A stretch of DNA of 64,000 nt from Gigantopelta aegis (taxonomy: Eukaryota > Mollusca > Gastropoda > Neomphalida > Peltospiridae): the NCBI RefSeq assembly GCF_016097555.1, contig NC_054706.1, positions 28,087,611 through 28,151,610 of the forward strand, written 5' to 3'. The position numbers were made by a program, and so were the translations under genes. This document shows positions 54,718-64,000 of this stretch, piece by piece. Every line of letters begins with the position of its first letter. Position 1 is the first letter of the stretch. A model generated the notes under the pieces. The model was given only the letters and a program-made list of their open reading frames with translations, did not search any database and had not been told where the DNA came from.

Positions 54718-54957
54718 CTTCGAATGGGCTATTTCTAGTTCCAGCCAGGGCACCACGACTGGTATATAAAAGGCTGTGGTATGTGCTATCCTGTGTGTAG
54801 GATGGTACATATAAAATATCCCTTGGCACTAATGGAAAAATGTAGTGGGTTTCATCTCTAAGACTATAAGTAAAAATTACCAAATGTTTGACATCCAATA
54901 GCCGATGATTAATAAATCAATGTGCTCTTGTGGCGTCGATAAAACACAACAAACTTT
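54718..54957 (+). repeat. SINE type B/C, head missing
   Basis: TTCGAATGGGCTATTTCTAG, CAGGGCACCACGACTGG, GGTACATATAAAATATCCC and a type C tail (CTTGTGGCGTCGATAAAAC). A 27-bp tail unit (ACAAACTTTATTATAATCGG) is then repeated. Confidence 0.78.
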
Positions 54958-55343
54958 ATTATAATCGGCAACAAACTTTATTATAATCGGCAACAACAAC
55001 TAGCCATTAACTCCTCTCCTGGACAGACAGCCCATAAAGTTGAAGTGTGTGCCTAGGACAGTATGCTTTTAACCTTAATTTGGCTTTATCGGTAAGCATG
55101 AAAATCAAGTTAAAATTTAAATCAACAGTTCATCTAATAAAATACCTGTGAATATCTGGCTCTTTGTTTTGTTATCAAAGAAAGAGTCTAATAATTTCTG
55201 TGTTAAACACCTCTCAGTTCAAATGTAATTAATCTGCCAAGAAGTTGAGAACATTTTGTTGCCAGATATACATGTATCTGGCACATATGTCACATACAGA
55301 AAAAACCCACCTAACAATGCAATGCACCAATTGCCAGCTTATC

Positions 55344-56381
55344 TTAAAGGGGCATATCCTAGTTTTTAAACACTAAGGGATATGTTTTACTATTAGAGCC
55401 ATTTTTGATAACTGAAATCATACTTTACTTAGATTTTATGGTTTAGATTATCCATTTCCGTACATTCAAAATGTTTTTGGTCATCCTGGTGTTTGTAATA
55501 TCATAAAATGCATTTCTCATATTTTTAAAAACGCACGTGCATTTGAGAAGAAACAGTTATGGAGTCGAGTTTTAATCTATTTTTAGAGGTTATTCCACCA
55601 GTTCAATGTCACAGACACATGTTTCACTCAATTGTAACTTTATCCAAATGTGTTACAGGTTTGTAGATTAATTAAACCTATTGTCCGAACCAAATTGTTA
55701 ACAACTACAAAAAATTACTCTCCAACCTTTAATTGCCATTAGATTTCCTCCAAATTTTGTCCAGACACAAATCGTAAAAAACCCACTACAGATATACAGA
55801 TTCCACACACGAGACTGCAATGATGTCGCCAATATCGTCTTTGCTGAGATTGCATAGGGAAAAATACATGCAGTTTTCTGCCGTTTGCCATGTTGCTTGT
55901 TTATGGAATACTCTTCAAGAGGGGTGAAAACCTCCAAAGTATGTGACGCAATTAATATGTAATCGATGATCTCTAGTGGTATCATTAAAATAATAATAAT
56001 AATAATTAAAAAAATTAATAATATGACATCATCACGTTTGCGTTTATATCATAACATGTTATGACGTTGTTAGATTAAGTCCTATCCTTTCACCCCTCTT
56101 GAAGAATATTCCATAAAAAGTCAAAATGGCAGCTGATACAAAAGTACATGCTTTTTTCCCTATGCCCTCTCAACGAAGTCGATATAGATGACATGGTTAG
56201 CATCTGGTATGTGGAATCTGTGTCATTGTAATGGGTTTTTTGCGATTTGTGTCTGGACAAACTTTGGAGGAAATCTAACGGCAATTAAAGGTAGGAGAGT
56301 AATTTTTCGTAGTTGTTAACAATTTGGTTCGGACAATAGTGTTAATTTTCACGGGTTGAAACTAGGATCTGTCCCTTTAAA
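55344..56381 (-). mobile_element. MITE, AAAGGGACAGACCCTAGTTT family, copy 2, carrying a foldback insert
   Basis: The outer ends (TTAAAGGGGCATATCCTAG and CTAGGATCTGTCCCTTTAA) are inverted. Inside are CACCAGGATGACC-type and ACCTGTAACAC-type words shared with 31644-32011. The inner part 55685-56335 is a second inverted repeat. Confidence 0.72.
55685..56335. repeat. Foldback repeat with arms of about 245 bp
   Basis: The left arm (TTGTTAACAACTACAAAAAA, TTTGTCCAGACACAAATCG, CCCTCTTGAAGAG-type end at about 55920) matches the right arm inverted (ACCCCTCTTGAAGAATATTC at 56090, GTGTCTGGACAAACTTTGG, TAGTTGTTAACAATTTGG). The loop of about 160 bp contains (AAT)n. Transcribed as PGAP1 intron RNA it would form a long hairpin. 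Confidence 0.82.
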
Positions 56382-57196
56382 GCCGCACACCCTAGTTCCA
56401 TCCAGCGAAAATAAATTATAATTTGGTTAATCTACAAACCTGTAACACACTTAGATCACGTTTTTATTAAATGGAGTGAAAAAACAGGTTTTATATCGAT
56501 AAATACCATGGGAATCCCCATGTCCCAATTGCTTGAAATAATTTTGAAAGTTAGTATTCTGATGTCACCGGTAGATGTCGCTCGAAGCACAACAATGCCT
56601 ACGTCACGACAAATTTCACAGAGTGCGCACAGACTTGGGGTGCGTTCCTTTCACCTCTCCTGGACATGTTCCAATTGTTCTGTCCTGGTTGTATCCCCTC
56701 TCCAGATATTGCAAGACTTAGCAAAAGTATTGGTTTTAAGGGTTTGTAACATTTTGTATTGAGATACTTACTTGTCTGAACTTTATTGTTACTGAAAATG
56801 TTCACGAACTGTGAAGAAAAATCTCACAAATGAACAACAAGCAAACGACAACAAATCGGATGTTGATTGCACGAACCGTGCATGAAAAAACAAACCGAAC
56901 CAAAATGATAACGGTCACGTGGTATACCAACGTCTGTGACATTGAAATAGATTAGACCTTGTCTGCTCAACGTTTTTTTCTCAGAGGCCCGTGGCATTTT
57001 ATGAAATACAAAAAATGCATTTTGTGGTATTACAAACACCAGGATTACCAGGATTACCAAAAAACACTTCAGATGAATGGAAATGTATATTCTAAATAAT
57101 AAAAGGCAAGTAAAGTGCAATTTTATTTGTGAAAAAAATGGGTTTAATAGCGAAAAACAACGGCGTAATGGTTAACAACTAGTGCGTGTCCCTTTA
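56379..57196. mobile_element. MITE, AAAGGGACAGACCCTAGTTT family, copy 3
   Basis: It begins AAAGCCGCACACCCTAGTT and ends AACTAGTGCGTGTCCCTTT (inverted). It contains CTACAAACCTGTAACACAC, CACCAGGATTACC and the unrelated segment 56540-56960. It abuts copy 2. Confidence 0.75.
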
Positions 57197-57593
57197 ATAA
57201 GCCTGAATAACAAAATATATACTTGAGATTATACATGTAGCTTTGATAAAGTGACACTAAATACAGGTACATGGTTTGAAGTAGGTTATTTTTGTAATTA
57301 TTTGTTCCCCATTCATCAGTGATGGATAGCCTATCAAGCCATTTGCAGGCATCGTCTGTCCTAGATTGTTAATGATTAGTCATTATTCCATACTGCTACA
57401 CATTAACTGCAGGAAAAGAATAGTAATAAAAAACAACATAAAAAAATATTCTCTATAAGATCAAGCTGAAACTGCAATTTATTTATTTCTATTTGTTATG
57501 TTTTAAATTTTATCATAGTAAGAAAAGACAAGAAAAAGAAAGGAATGATTAGGTGTTTTAATATATGCTAGTGCTTATATTGAATTAGATGTG

Positions 57594-57899
57594 CAGGGCT
57601 CAAAAACTCGCCAAAAAATATGGTGGCCCAAAAAATAATAATGGATGTTGGCAAATTAAGGTAAGTGAACCATGAACCACGAGCAAGATTTTTATGTGGA
57701 ATAAATATATGCAATACAAATATTAATAGTGGCTCATATGTTATAGCTCTAAAGAAGATGCAACCAACACCATTATTTTTTAATATTCAAGTCACCCAAA
57801 CGGGACATTGGTCACATTTGGCGACCTGGCCAATGTCCCGTTTGGGGACCTGGCCAATGTCCCGTTTGGGGACCTGGCCACAGGTCGTTTCGAGCCCTG
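57594..57899. mobile_element. hAT-like MITE with CAGGGCTC ends
   Basis: The left end CAGGGCTCAAAAACTCG and right end GTTTCGAGCCCTG are inverted. Near the right end, GGCCAATGTCCCGTTTGGGG is repeated about three times. No 8-bp duplication was visible because a SINE begins at the right edge. Confidence 0.6.
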
Positions 57900-58197
57900 G
57901 GAGTGGAATTTAGCTCAGTCAGTTGAGTGCTTGCTTGAGGTGCTTGTGTCGCAGGATCGAACCACCTCGGTGGATCCATTCAACTGATCAGGTTTTTTCT
58001 TGTTTCAACCAGTGCACCACAGCTGGTCAAAGTCCATGGTATGTGCTTTGCTGTCTGTGGGAAAGTGCATATGAAAGACCCTTTGCTGCTTCAGAAAAAA
58101 TATAGCAGGTTTCCTCTGATGACCAAATGTTTAACATCCAATAGCCGATGATTAATTAATCAATGTGCTTTAGTAGTGTCGTTAATCAAAACAAACT
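57900..58197 (+). repeat. Full-length SINE type C
   Basis: The head GAATTTAGCTCAGTCAGTTG (A box) and CGCAGGATCGAACCACC (B box) resemble a tRNA. The body has CCAGTGCACCACAGCTGG and GGAAAGTGCATATGAAAG, and the tail AGTAGTGTCGTTAATC. It is the reference type C copy here. Confidence 0.85.
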
Positions 58198-58248
58198 TGG
58201 TCTGTCCAGGAAAATGGTGAATGGCTGCACCTTCCCACTGAGCCGATG

Positions 58249-59240
58249 GGTGGGATTTAGCTCAATTGATAGAGCACTCGCCTGAAATGCTTGGGGATTT
58301 TTTCTGTCCCAAACACTGGCCCACAACTGACTGGTGTGTGCTGTCCAGTCTGTGGGAAAGTTCATATAAAAGATCCCCATCTCAACCACTGGCCCACAAC
58401 TGACTGGTGTGTGCTGTCCAGTCTGTGGGAAAGTGCATATAAAAGATCCCCATCTCAACCACTGGCCCACAACTGACTGGTGTGTGCTGTCCAGTCTGTG
58501 GGAAAGTGCATATAAAAGATCCCCATCTCAACCACTGGCCCACAACTGACTGGTGTGTGCTGTCCAGTCTGTGGGAAAGTGCATATAAAAGATCCCCATC
58601 TCAACCACTGGCCCACAACTGACTGGTGTGTGCTGTCCAGTCTGTGGGAAAGTGCATATAAAAGATCCCCATCTCAACCACTGGCCCACAACTGACTGGT
58701 GTGTGCTGTCCAGTCTGTGGGAAAGTGCATTTAAAAGATCCCCATCTCAACCACTGGCCCACAACTGACTGGTGTGTGCTGTCCAGTCTGTGGGAAAGTG
58801 CATATAAAAGATCCCCATCTCAACCACTGGCCCACAACTGACTGGTGTGTGCTGTCCAGTCTGTGGGAAAGTGCATTTAAAAGATCCCCATCTCAACCAC
58901 TGGCCCACAACTGACTGGTGTGTGCTGTCCAGTCTGTGGGAAAGTGCATTTAAAAGATCCCCATCTCAACCACTGGCCCACAACTGACTGGTGTGTGCTA
59001 TCCAGTTGTGGGAAAGTGCATATAAAAGATGCCCATCTCAAACACTGGCCCACAACTGGCCATGGTGTGTGCTGTCCAGTCTTGCGGGAAAGTGCATATA
59101 AAAAAATCCCCTTCTGCTAATGAACAAAAATATAGTGATTTTCCTGTGAAGACTGTGTCAAAATTATCAAATATTTGACATTCAATAGCCAGTGATTATT
59201 AAACCACAAGTGATCTAGTGGTTTTGTTACATTTAATAAA
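58249..59240 (+). repeat. 73-bp satellite grown from the inside of a type C SINE (about 11 copies)
   Basis: A type C head (GGGATTTAGCTCAATTGATA, 58251) and a type C tail (AATAGCCAGTGATTATTAAA, 59187) bracket the array. The unit runs CTCAACCACTGGCCCACAAC, TGACTGGTGTGTGCTGTCC, AGTCTGTGGGAAAGTGCATA, TAAAAGATCCCCAT, at a 73-bp period from about 58308 to 59104. The centre copies are nearly identical and the end copies diverged, as expected for unequal crossing over. Confidence 0.92.
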
Positions 59241-59280
59241 AGTTTCTCTCTATTCCACTAAGCTGTGAATGCTTTAGATT

Positions 59281-59370
59281 GTGGGTGTGGGTAATTTTTG
59301 GCATGCTTCCATCAGAGAACTCTTCAGGTATGCCTGTCATGGGCACAACCTCTGAGTTCTATCTATGACA
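59281..59370. repeat. Dispersed repeat, copy 2
   Basis: GTGGGTGTGGGTAATTTTTG then GCATGCTTCCATCAGAGAAC; second copy of 46921-47012. Confidence 0.65.
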
Positions 59371-59750
59371 GGGTGTTTTAGATTAATAGACCACCCTAAT
59401 TCTGCACACCAAAAAATGTCGTGCTTTTTTCATAGACAAAATAGGTCATATCAAACTGCTTGAATTTACTGGTAAAATAAAACCATACTTTATGACAAAC
59501 AAGCAATTTTTGCCGCAGTCAAATGCTATTTGGTATGGTATAGATCTTAAAAGTACATGTACGTACTGAAAGCTAACAAGATTACTGGTGAGGTACATGA
59601 TATGCCTGTCAGACAAATTATAATTGTATGTGACACATCACCATCCCAAGTTGTTCCTACATGTGAGGTTTGATGGATCTGTATGCATCTGTATGCAAGA
59701 TTATGATCCGGACAAGGATTTACTGTTATGTGCAGTAGATCGTGAAAAGT

Positions 59751-59765
59751 AGGTCACAGTGACCT
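59751..59765. promoter_or_regulatory. Perfect estrogen-response-element palindrome 1
   Basis: AGGTCACAGTGACCT equals the ERE consensus (two inverted AGGTCA half-sites, three-base spacer). The match is exact; use as a regulatory site is not shown. Confidence 0.6.
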
Positions 59766-59897
59766 AGTAATAGTATGTGACACCTCACCATCCCAAGTTG
59801 TTCCTACATGCGAGGTTTTATGGTCCTGTATGAATCTGTATGCAAGATTATGATCCGGACAAGGATTTACTGTTATGTGCAGTAGATCGTGAAAAGT

Positions 59898-59912
59898 AGG
59901 TCACAGTGACCT
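59898..59912. promoter_or_regulatory. Perfect estrogen-response-element palindrome 2
   Basis: AGGTCACAGTGACCT again, identical to the site 147 bp upstream. The later units have one or two changes (AGGCCACAGTGACCT, AGGTCACAAATACCT, ATGTCACAGTGACCT, AGATCACAGTGACCT). Confidence 0.6.
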
Positions 59913-60894
59913 AGTAATAGTACACGACACACTGCCATCCCAAGTTGTTCCTACATGTGAGGTTTGATGGTCCTGTATGCAAGATATGGTCTGGACAAAG
60001 ATTTACTGTTATGTGCAATAGACTGAAAAGTAGGCCACAGTGACCTTTAGTACGTGACACATCGCCATCCCAAGTTGTTTCTACATGTGAGGTTTGATGG
60101 ATCTGTATGCAAGATATGATCGAGACACGGATTTACGGAAAAGTAGGTCACAAATACCTAGTAATAGCATGCGACACACCACCATCCCAAGTTGTTCCTA
60201 CATGTGAGGTTTGATGGTACTGTATGCATCTGTATGCAAGATATGATCTGGACAAGGATTTACTGTTATGTGCAGTAGACAGAAAAGTATGTCACAGTGA
60301 CCTAGTAATAGTACGCGACACACCACTATCCCAAGTTGTTTCTACATGTGAGGTTTGGTGGTCCTGTATGCAAGATATGGTCCGGACAAGGATTTACTGG
60401 TATGTGCAGTAGACCGTGAAAAGTAGATCACAGTGACCTAGTAATAGTACGCGACACACCGCCATCACAAGTTATTCCTACATGTGAGGTTTGATGGTCC
60501 TGTATGTATTTGTATTCAAGATATGGTCTGGACAATAAAAAGTTAGCAGACGGACGTATGGATGGACGGACGGACAACGCCATACCATCATACGACCCAT
60601 CATAGATGGACATATAAAAAGTCTAAACAGAGCTCAACTAACAGAAAAAAGAAGCATATTGATTTTGTGAAAATGGAATCGATTCCTGTTCAATGTGACT
60701 CATGTTTGATTCCATATTTTAACGTTATGCCATTACCAACACTCAGATTGGTACTTTGTTCCACTAGAGTTTTCTACATCATTAACTGATCATTTTCAGG
60801 ATGTGATTTGTGTTGGTGATGTCATTAAGAATGTAGCACGTAAAAATGAAATGAATCATAGGAGGCTGTTATGTTGATAGTAAATAAAAGTAAA

Positions 60895-61283
60895 GTTTGT
60901 TTTATTTAACGACGCCACTAGAGCACATTGATTTTTTATCTTATCATCGGCTATTGGACGTCAAACATATGGTCATTCTGACACTGTTTTTTAGAGGAAA
61001 CCCACTGTCGCCACATAGGCTATTCTTTTACGACAGGCAGCAAGGGATCTTTTATTTGCGCTTCCCACAGACAGGATAGCACAAACAATGGCCTTTGTTG
61101 AACCAGTTAGGGATCACTGGACGGTGCAAGTGGTTTACACCTACCCATTGAGCCTTGCGGAGCATTCACTCAGGGTTTGGAGTCGGTATCTGGATTAAAA
61201 ATACCATGCCTCGACTGTGATCCGAACCCGGTACCTACCAGCCTGTAGACCGATGGCCTAACCACGATGCCACCGAGGCCAGT
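60895..61283 (-). repeat. SINE type A, full length
   Basis: Tail GTTTTATTTAACGACGCC, body AGCAAGGGATCTTTTATTTG, head complement ATCCGAACCCGGTACC and GATGGCCTAACCACGATGCC. It is flanked by similar TGTTATGTTGATAG words at about 60869 and 61284, the target duplication. Confidence 0.87.
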
Positions 61284-61761
61284 GTTATGTTGATAGAGGC
61301 AGTAAGATGCGTGTTGGTGAATAAAATACCGTAAATTAAATAACGTATTTTCGCTGTTTTTAAGTGGGTGGGTGTCCTTTCAGACCAATTTACTAAATTT
61401 TATAATTATGTAGCCTGTATTCAGCGTTATTTTCAGGCTAACATCAAATGTGACAGATTCAATTTGATACCATATAAGCTTAAAAAAGACACTGTTGTTG
61501 GTTTATTTTAAATAGTGATCAATCAAGAATTTAAGCTTTTAGACACTAAAAATGACAAGATTATTGACAAATTAGGTAATAAAATGACAGCATCTAGTCA
61601 GAATTCATTTATTCTTTGAATTAGTGAACATTTCTTAAAAATACAGTGAAAAACCACTGCCTACCTGTTAATGAGTACCATACTGACATCTTTGAACACA
61701 GTAACTGGAGTGATTTGTAACATACTGGAACAAGCAATTTAGTGTTAACAGTTGAAGATCT

Positions 61762-61953
61762 TATAGTCCGTCCCACAGGGAATGCTTTTTTCCATACTAT
61801 GGAATTTACTACAAGTTATTCATATCTAAATGGCACACAAAAATAGTAAAAAAATTGTTATTTCCAAGACACTTTTACTTTTCTTGTTATGTCAAACCAA
61901 ACTAAAATTATTTACAAAAAAAAGCTTTTTGTAGGAGGATGGGATGGACTATA
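61762..61953. mobile_element. MITE, TATAGTCCGTCCCA family, copy 2 (complete)
   Basis: The ends TATAGTCCGTCCCACAGG and GATGGGATGGACTATA are inverted. The interior matches 40290-40493 in reverse. It is 192 bp and noncoding. Confidence 0.78.
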
Positions 61954-61980
61954 GTTAAAAAGCTAATTTACATGTATGAG

Positions 61981-63366
61981 GGCTTCCCTGTTACCCCATG
62001 AGATTGTCCCATGACATAATGTTCACTGTTACCCCATGAGATTGTCCCATGGCATAATGACATAATGTTCACTGTTACCCCATGAGATTGTCCCATGGCA
62101 TAATGTTCAGTTACCCCATGAGATTGTCCCATGGCATAATGTTCAGTTACCCCATGAGATTGTCCCATGGCATAATGTTCAGTTACCCCATGAGATTGTC
62201 CCATGGCATAATGTTCACTGTTACCCCATGAGATTGTCCCATGGCACAATGTTCACTGTTACCCCATGAGATTGTCCCATGGCACAATGTTCAGTTACCC
62301 CATGAGATTGTCCCATGGCACAATGTTCACTGTTACCCCATGAGATTGTCCCATGGCATAATTGTCACTGTTACCCCATGAGATTGTCCCATGACATAAG
62401 TTACCCCATGAGATTGTCCCATGGCATAATTTTTACTGTTACTCCATGAGATTATCCCATGACATAATTTTTACTGTTACTCCATGAGATTATCCCATGA
62501 CATAATTTTTACTGTTACTCCATGAGATTATCCCATGACATAATTTTTACTGTTACTCCATGAGATTATCCCATGACATAATTTTTACTGTTACCCCATG
62601 AGATTGTCCCATGGCATAATTTTCACTGTTGCCCCATGAGATTATCCCATGACATAATGTTTACTGTTACCCCATGAGATTGTTCCATGGCATAATTTTC
62701 ACTGTTATCCCATGAGATTGTCCCATGGCATAATGTTCACTGTTACCCCATGAGATTGTCCCATGGCACAATTTTCACTGTTACCCCATGAGATTGTCCC
62801 ATGGCATAATTTTCACTGTTACCCCATGAGATTGTCCCATGACATAAGTTACCCCATGAGATTGTCCCATGGCATAATTTTTACTGTTACCCCATGAGAT
62901 TATCCCATGACATAATTTTCACTGTTGCCCCATGAGATTATCCCATGACATAATGTTTACTGTTACCCCATGAGATTGTTCCATGGCATAATTTTCACTG
63001 TTATCCCATGAGATTGTCCCATGGCATAATGTTCACTGTTACCCCATGAGATTGTCCCATGGCACAATTTTCACTGTTACCCCATGAGATTGTCCCATGG
63101 CATAATTTTCACTGTTACCCCATGAGATTGTCCCATGACATAAGTTACCCCATGAGATTGTCCCATGGCATAATTTTTACTGTTGCCCCATGAGATTATC
63201 CCATGACATAATTTTTACTGTTACCCTATGAGATTGTTCCATGGCATAATTTTCACTGTTATCCCATGAGATTGTCCCATGGCATAATTTTTACTGTTAC
63301 CCCATGAGATTGTCCCATGGCATAATTTTCACTGTTACCCCATGAGATTGTCCCATATGGCATAAT
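61981..63366. repeat. About 38-bp satellite, more than 30 copies
   Basis: The unit is GTTACCCCATGAGATTGTCC then CATGGCATAATGTTCACT, with lengths of 30-38 bp. CCCATGAGATTGTCCCATGG has inverted CCATG/CATGG words at its ends. Higher-order structure is visible: a block of about 250 bp around 62590-62840 recurs at about 62910-63150, and a run of the variant TTACTCCATGAGATTATCCC occupies 62440-62580. Confidence 0.95.
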
Positions 63367-63488
63367 TTTGACTAATAACTATTAGTCTTATCTTGTTCCA
63401 CATAATTCTTGTGCTTGTTAGCTTGGTCCCTTCAATATTGAGATAACAAGTATGGCTGTATTTAATTGATTTCTATTTTTTTTTACCT

Positions 63489-63603
63489 GGGCCCCGTTCC
63501 ACGAAACAATTTTCGTGTTAAGATCACCTTAAGTGTATAACTACCTTTATGTGCTTACAGTGATCTTAGCCCTAAGATTGCTTTGCGGAACGGGTCTCTG
63601 GCC
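63489..63603. repeat. Foldback MITE, GGGCCCCGTTCCAC type
   Basis: GGGCCCCGTTCCACGAAACA and TAAGATCACCTTAAG at the left face CTTAGCCCTAAGATTGCTTT and GCGGAACGGGTCTCTGGCC at the right, inverted. It is noncoding. Confidence 0.75.
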
Positions 63604-63738
63604 TGGTGCTTATAAAACTTTTAGCGTCTCGACTCGAGACTCTAATAGTCTGAGATGTGAATGTCATCGCAACGTTATACAAATGGTATGTGTCTGTGTG
63701 ACGTCATTACAGATTGAGTCTGGTCTCTAAATAAGCAT

Positions 63739-63927
63739 GGGCCCTGGGCTCTGTTCCACAAAGCAATCTTAGCACTAAGATCACCTCAAGTTCATAACTA
63801 CCTTATGCATCTAAGGTAATCTTAGCACTAAGATCACCTTAAGTTCATAACTACCTTATGCATCTAAGGTAATCTTAGCACTAAGATCACCTCAAGTTCA
63901 TAACTACCTTATGCATCTACGGTAATC
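63739..63927. repeat. Second GTTCCAC element with a 53-bp tandem repeat (3 copies)
   Basis: GGGCCCTGGGCTCTGTTCCAC opens a left arm like that at 63489. The unit AATCTTAGCACTAAGATCAC, CTCAAGTTCATAACTACC, TTATGCATCTAAGGT then repeats at 63765, 63818 and 63871. CTTAGCACTAAG is itself palindromic. The right arm is missing. Confidence 0.85.
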
Positions 63928-64000
63928 GCTTCGTTTATTTATTTATTTAGATCCCATCTGGTTTTACAGTTCTGTTATAGGATTTTTAAAGATCCTGTAT

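Larger units (their letters stand above)
59630..60600 (+). repeat. Tandem repeat of 113-147 bp units, each with an ERE-like palindrome
   Basis: About six to seven units of CCATCCCAAGTTGTTCCTAC, ATGTGAGGTTTGATGG, CTGTATGCAAGATATG, GACAAGGATTTACTG, GTAGATCGTGAAAAGTAGG. Each ends with an AGGTCACAGTGACCT-type word at 59751, 59898, 60032, 60145, 60289 and 60425. After the last unit comes GACGGACAACGCCATACC, also the end of the dispersed copy at 52800. Unit lengths vary through internal deletions. Confidence 0.9.
53509..64000. other. PGAP1 intron 19 (unfinished)
   Basis: No further PGAP1 exon was found. The stretch is almost wholly repeats listed separately. 53960-54700, 54960-55340 and 61290-61760 show nothing I can identify. 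57200-57590 has only AT-rich sequence. Confidence 0.6.

Noticed and set aside
55698..55985. 95-codon minus-strand frame
   Set aside because: It lies wholly in one arm of a noncoding foldback repeat, and the matching arm does not conserve the frame.
61968..62249. Protein of repeated HYAMGQSHGVT units
   Set aside because: It is a translation of the 38-bp satellite; unit lengths vary and break the frame elsewhere.

Overview
The window looks like a stretch of a repeat-rich mollusc nuclear genome, probably a gastropod. The reasons are spliced genes with GT-AG introns, AT-rich introns, and many copies of tRNA-headed SINEs whose bodies I associate with mollusc genomes. The species is not decided by the sequence.

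Two conserved housekeeping genes stand head to head. On the minus strand, NUDCD3 (NudC domain-containing protein 3, an HSP90 co-chaperone) has eight coding exons from 21923 down to 7067. All junctions are in phase, giving about 381 residues, except for one extra base inside the CS-domain exon (10263-10440). On the plus strand, PGAP1 (the ER GPI-inositol deacylase) starts at 31299. Nineteen coding exons run to 53508 and give exactly 600 codons in phase; the rest of the gene (C-terminal membrane domain) lies beyond the right edge. These two genes are the only convincing host coding content.

Region by region: 1-7066 is downstream of NUDCD3 and holds SINEs, MITE-like elements, a 1.25 kb inverted-repeat element (3105-4352) and poly-A/AT tracts. 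7067-21923 is NUDCD3 with SINE-rich introns, a hAT-like element (15842-16852), other inverted-repeat elements and a 71-bp tandem repeat. 21924-31298 is the divergent intergenic region. It contains an asymmetric foldback element with a RecQ-like helicase fragment (22404-23111), a degraded Ty3/Gypsy retrotransposon (23232-28701, minus strand) and two minisatellites (59 bp x13 and about 53 bp x9). 31299-53508 is PGAP1, with a dead Tc1-like transposon (33142-34646), a hAT-like element with a perfect 8-bp target duplication (40494-41818), MITEs and SINEs in its introns. 53509-64000 is an unfinished PGAP1 intron made of MITEs, a SINE-derived 73-bp satellite, a tandem repeat containing estrogen-response-element palindromes, a 38-bp satellite of more than 30 copies and foldback repeats.

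The two host genes have no known direct pathway link: one acts in cytosolic chaperoning and dynein assembly, the other in ER GPI-anchor remodelling. I found no RNA genes, CRISPR arrays or bacterial-type operons. The most notable items are the frameshift in NUDCD3, a SINE tail that appears to serve as a splice polypyrimidine tract, the helicase-bearing foldback element, amplification of a pol segment inside the retrotransposon, and the tandem ERE repeat.
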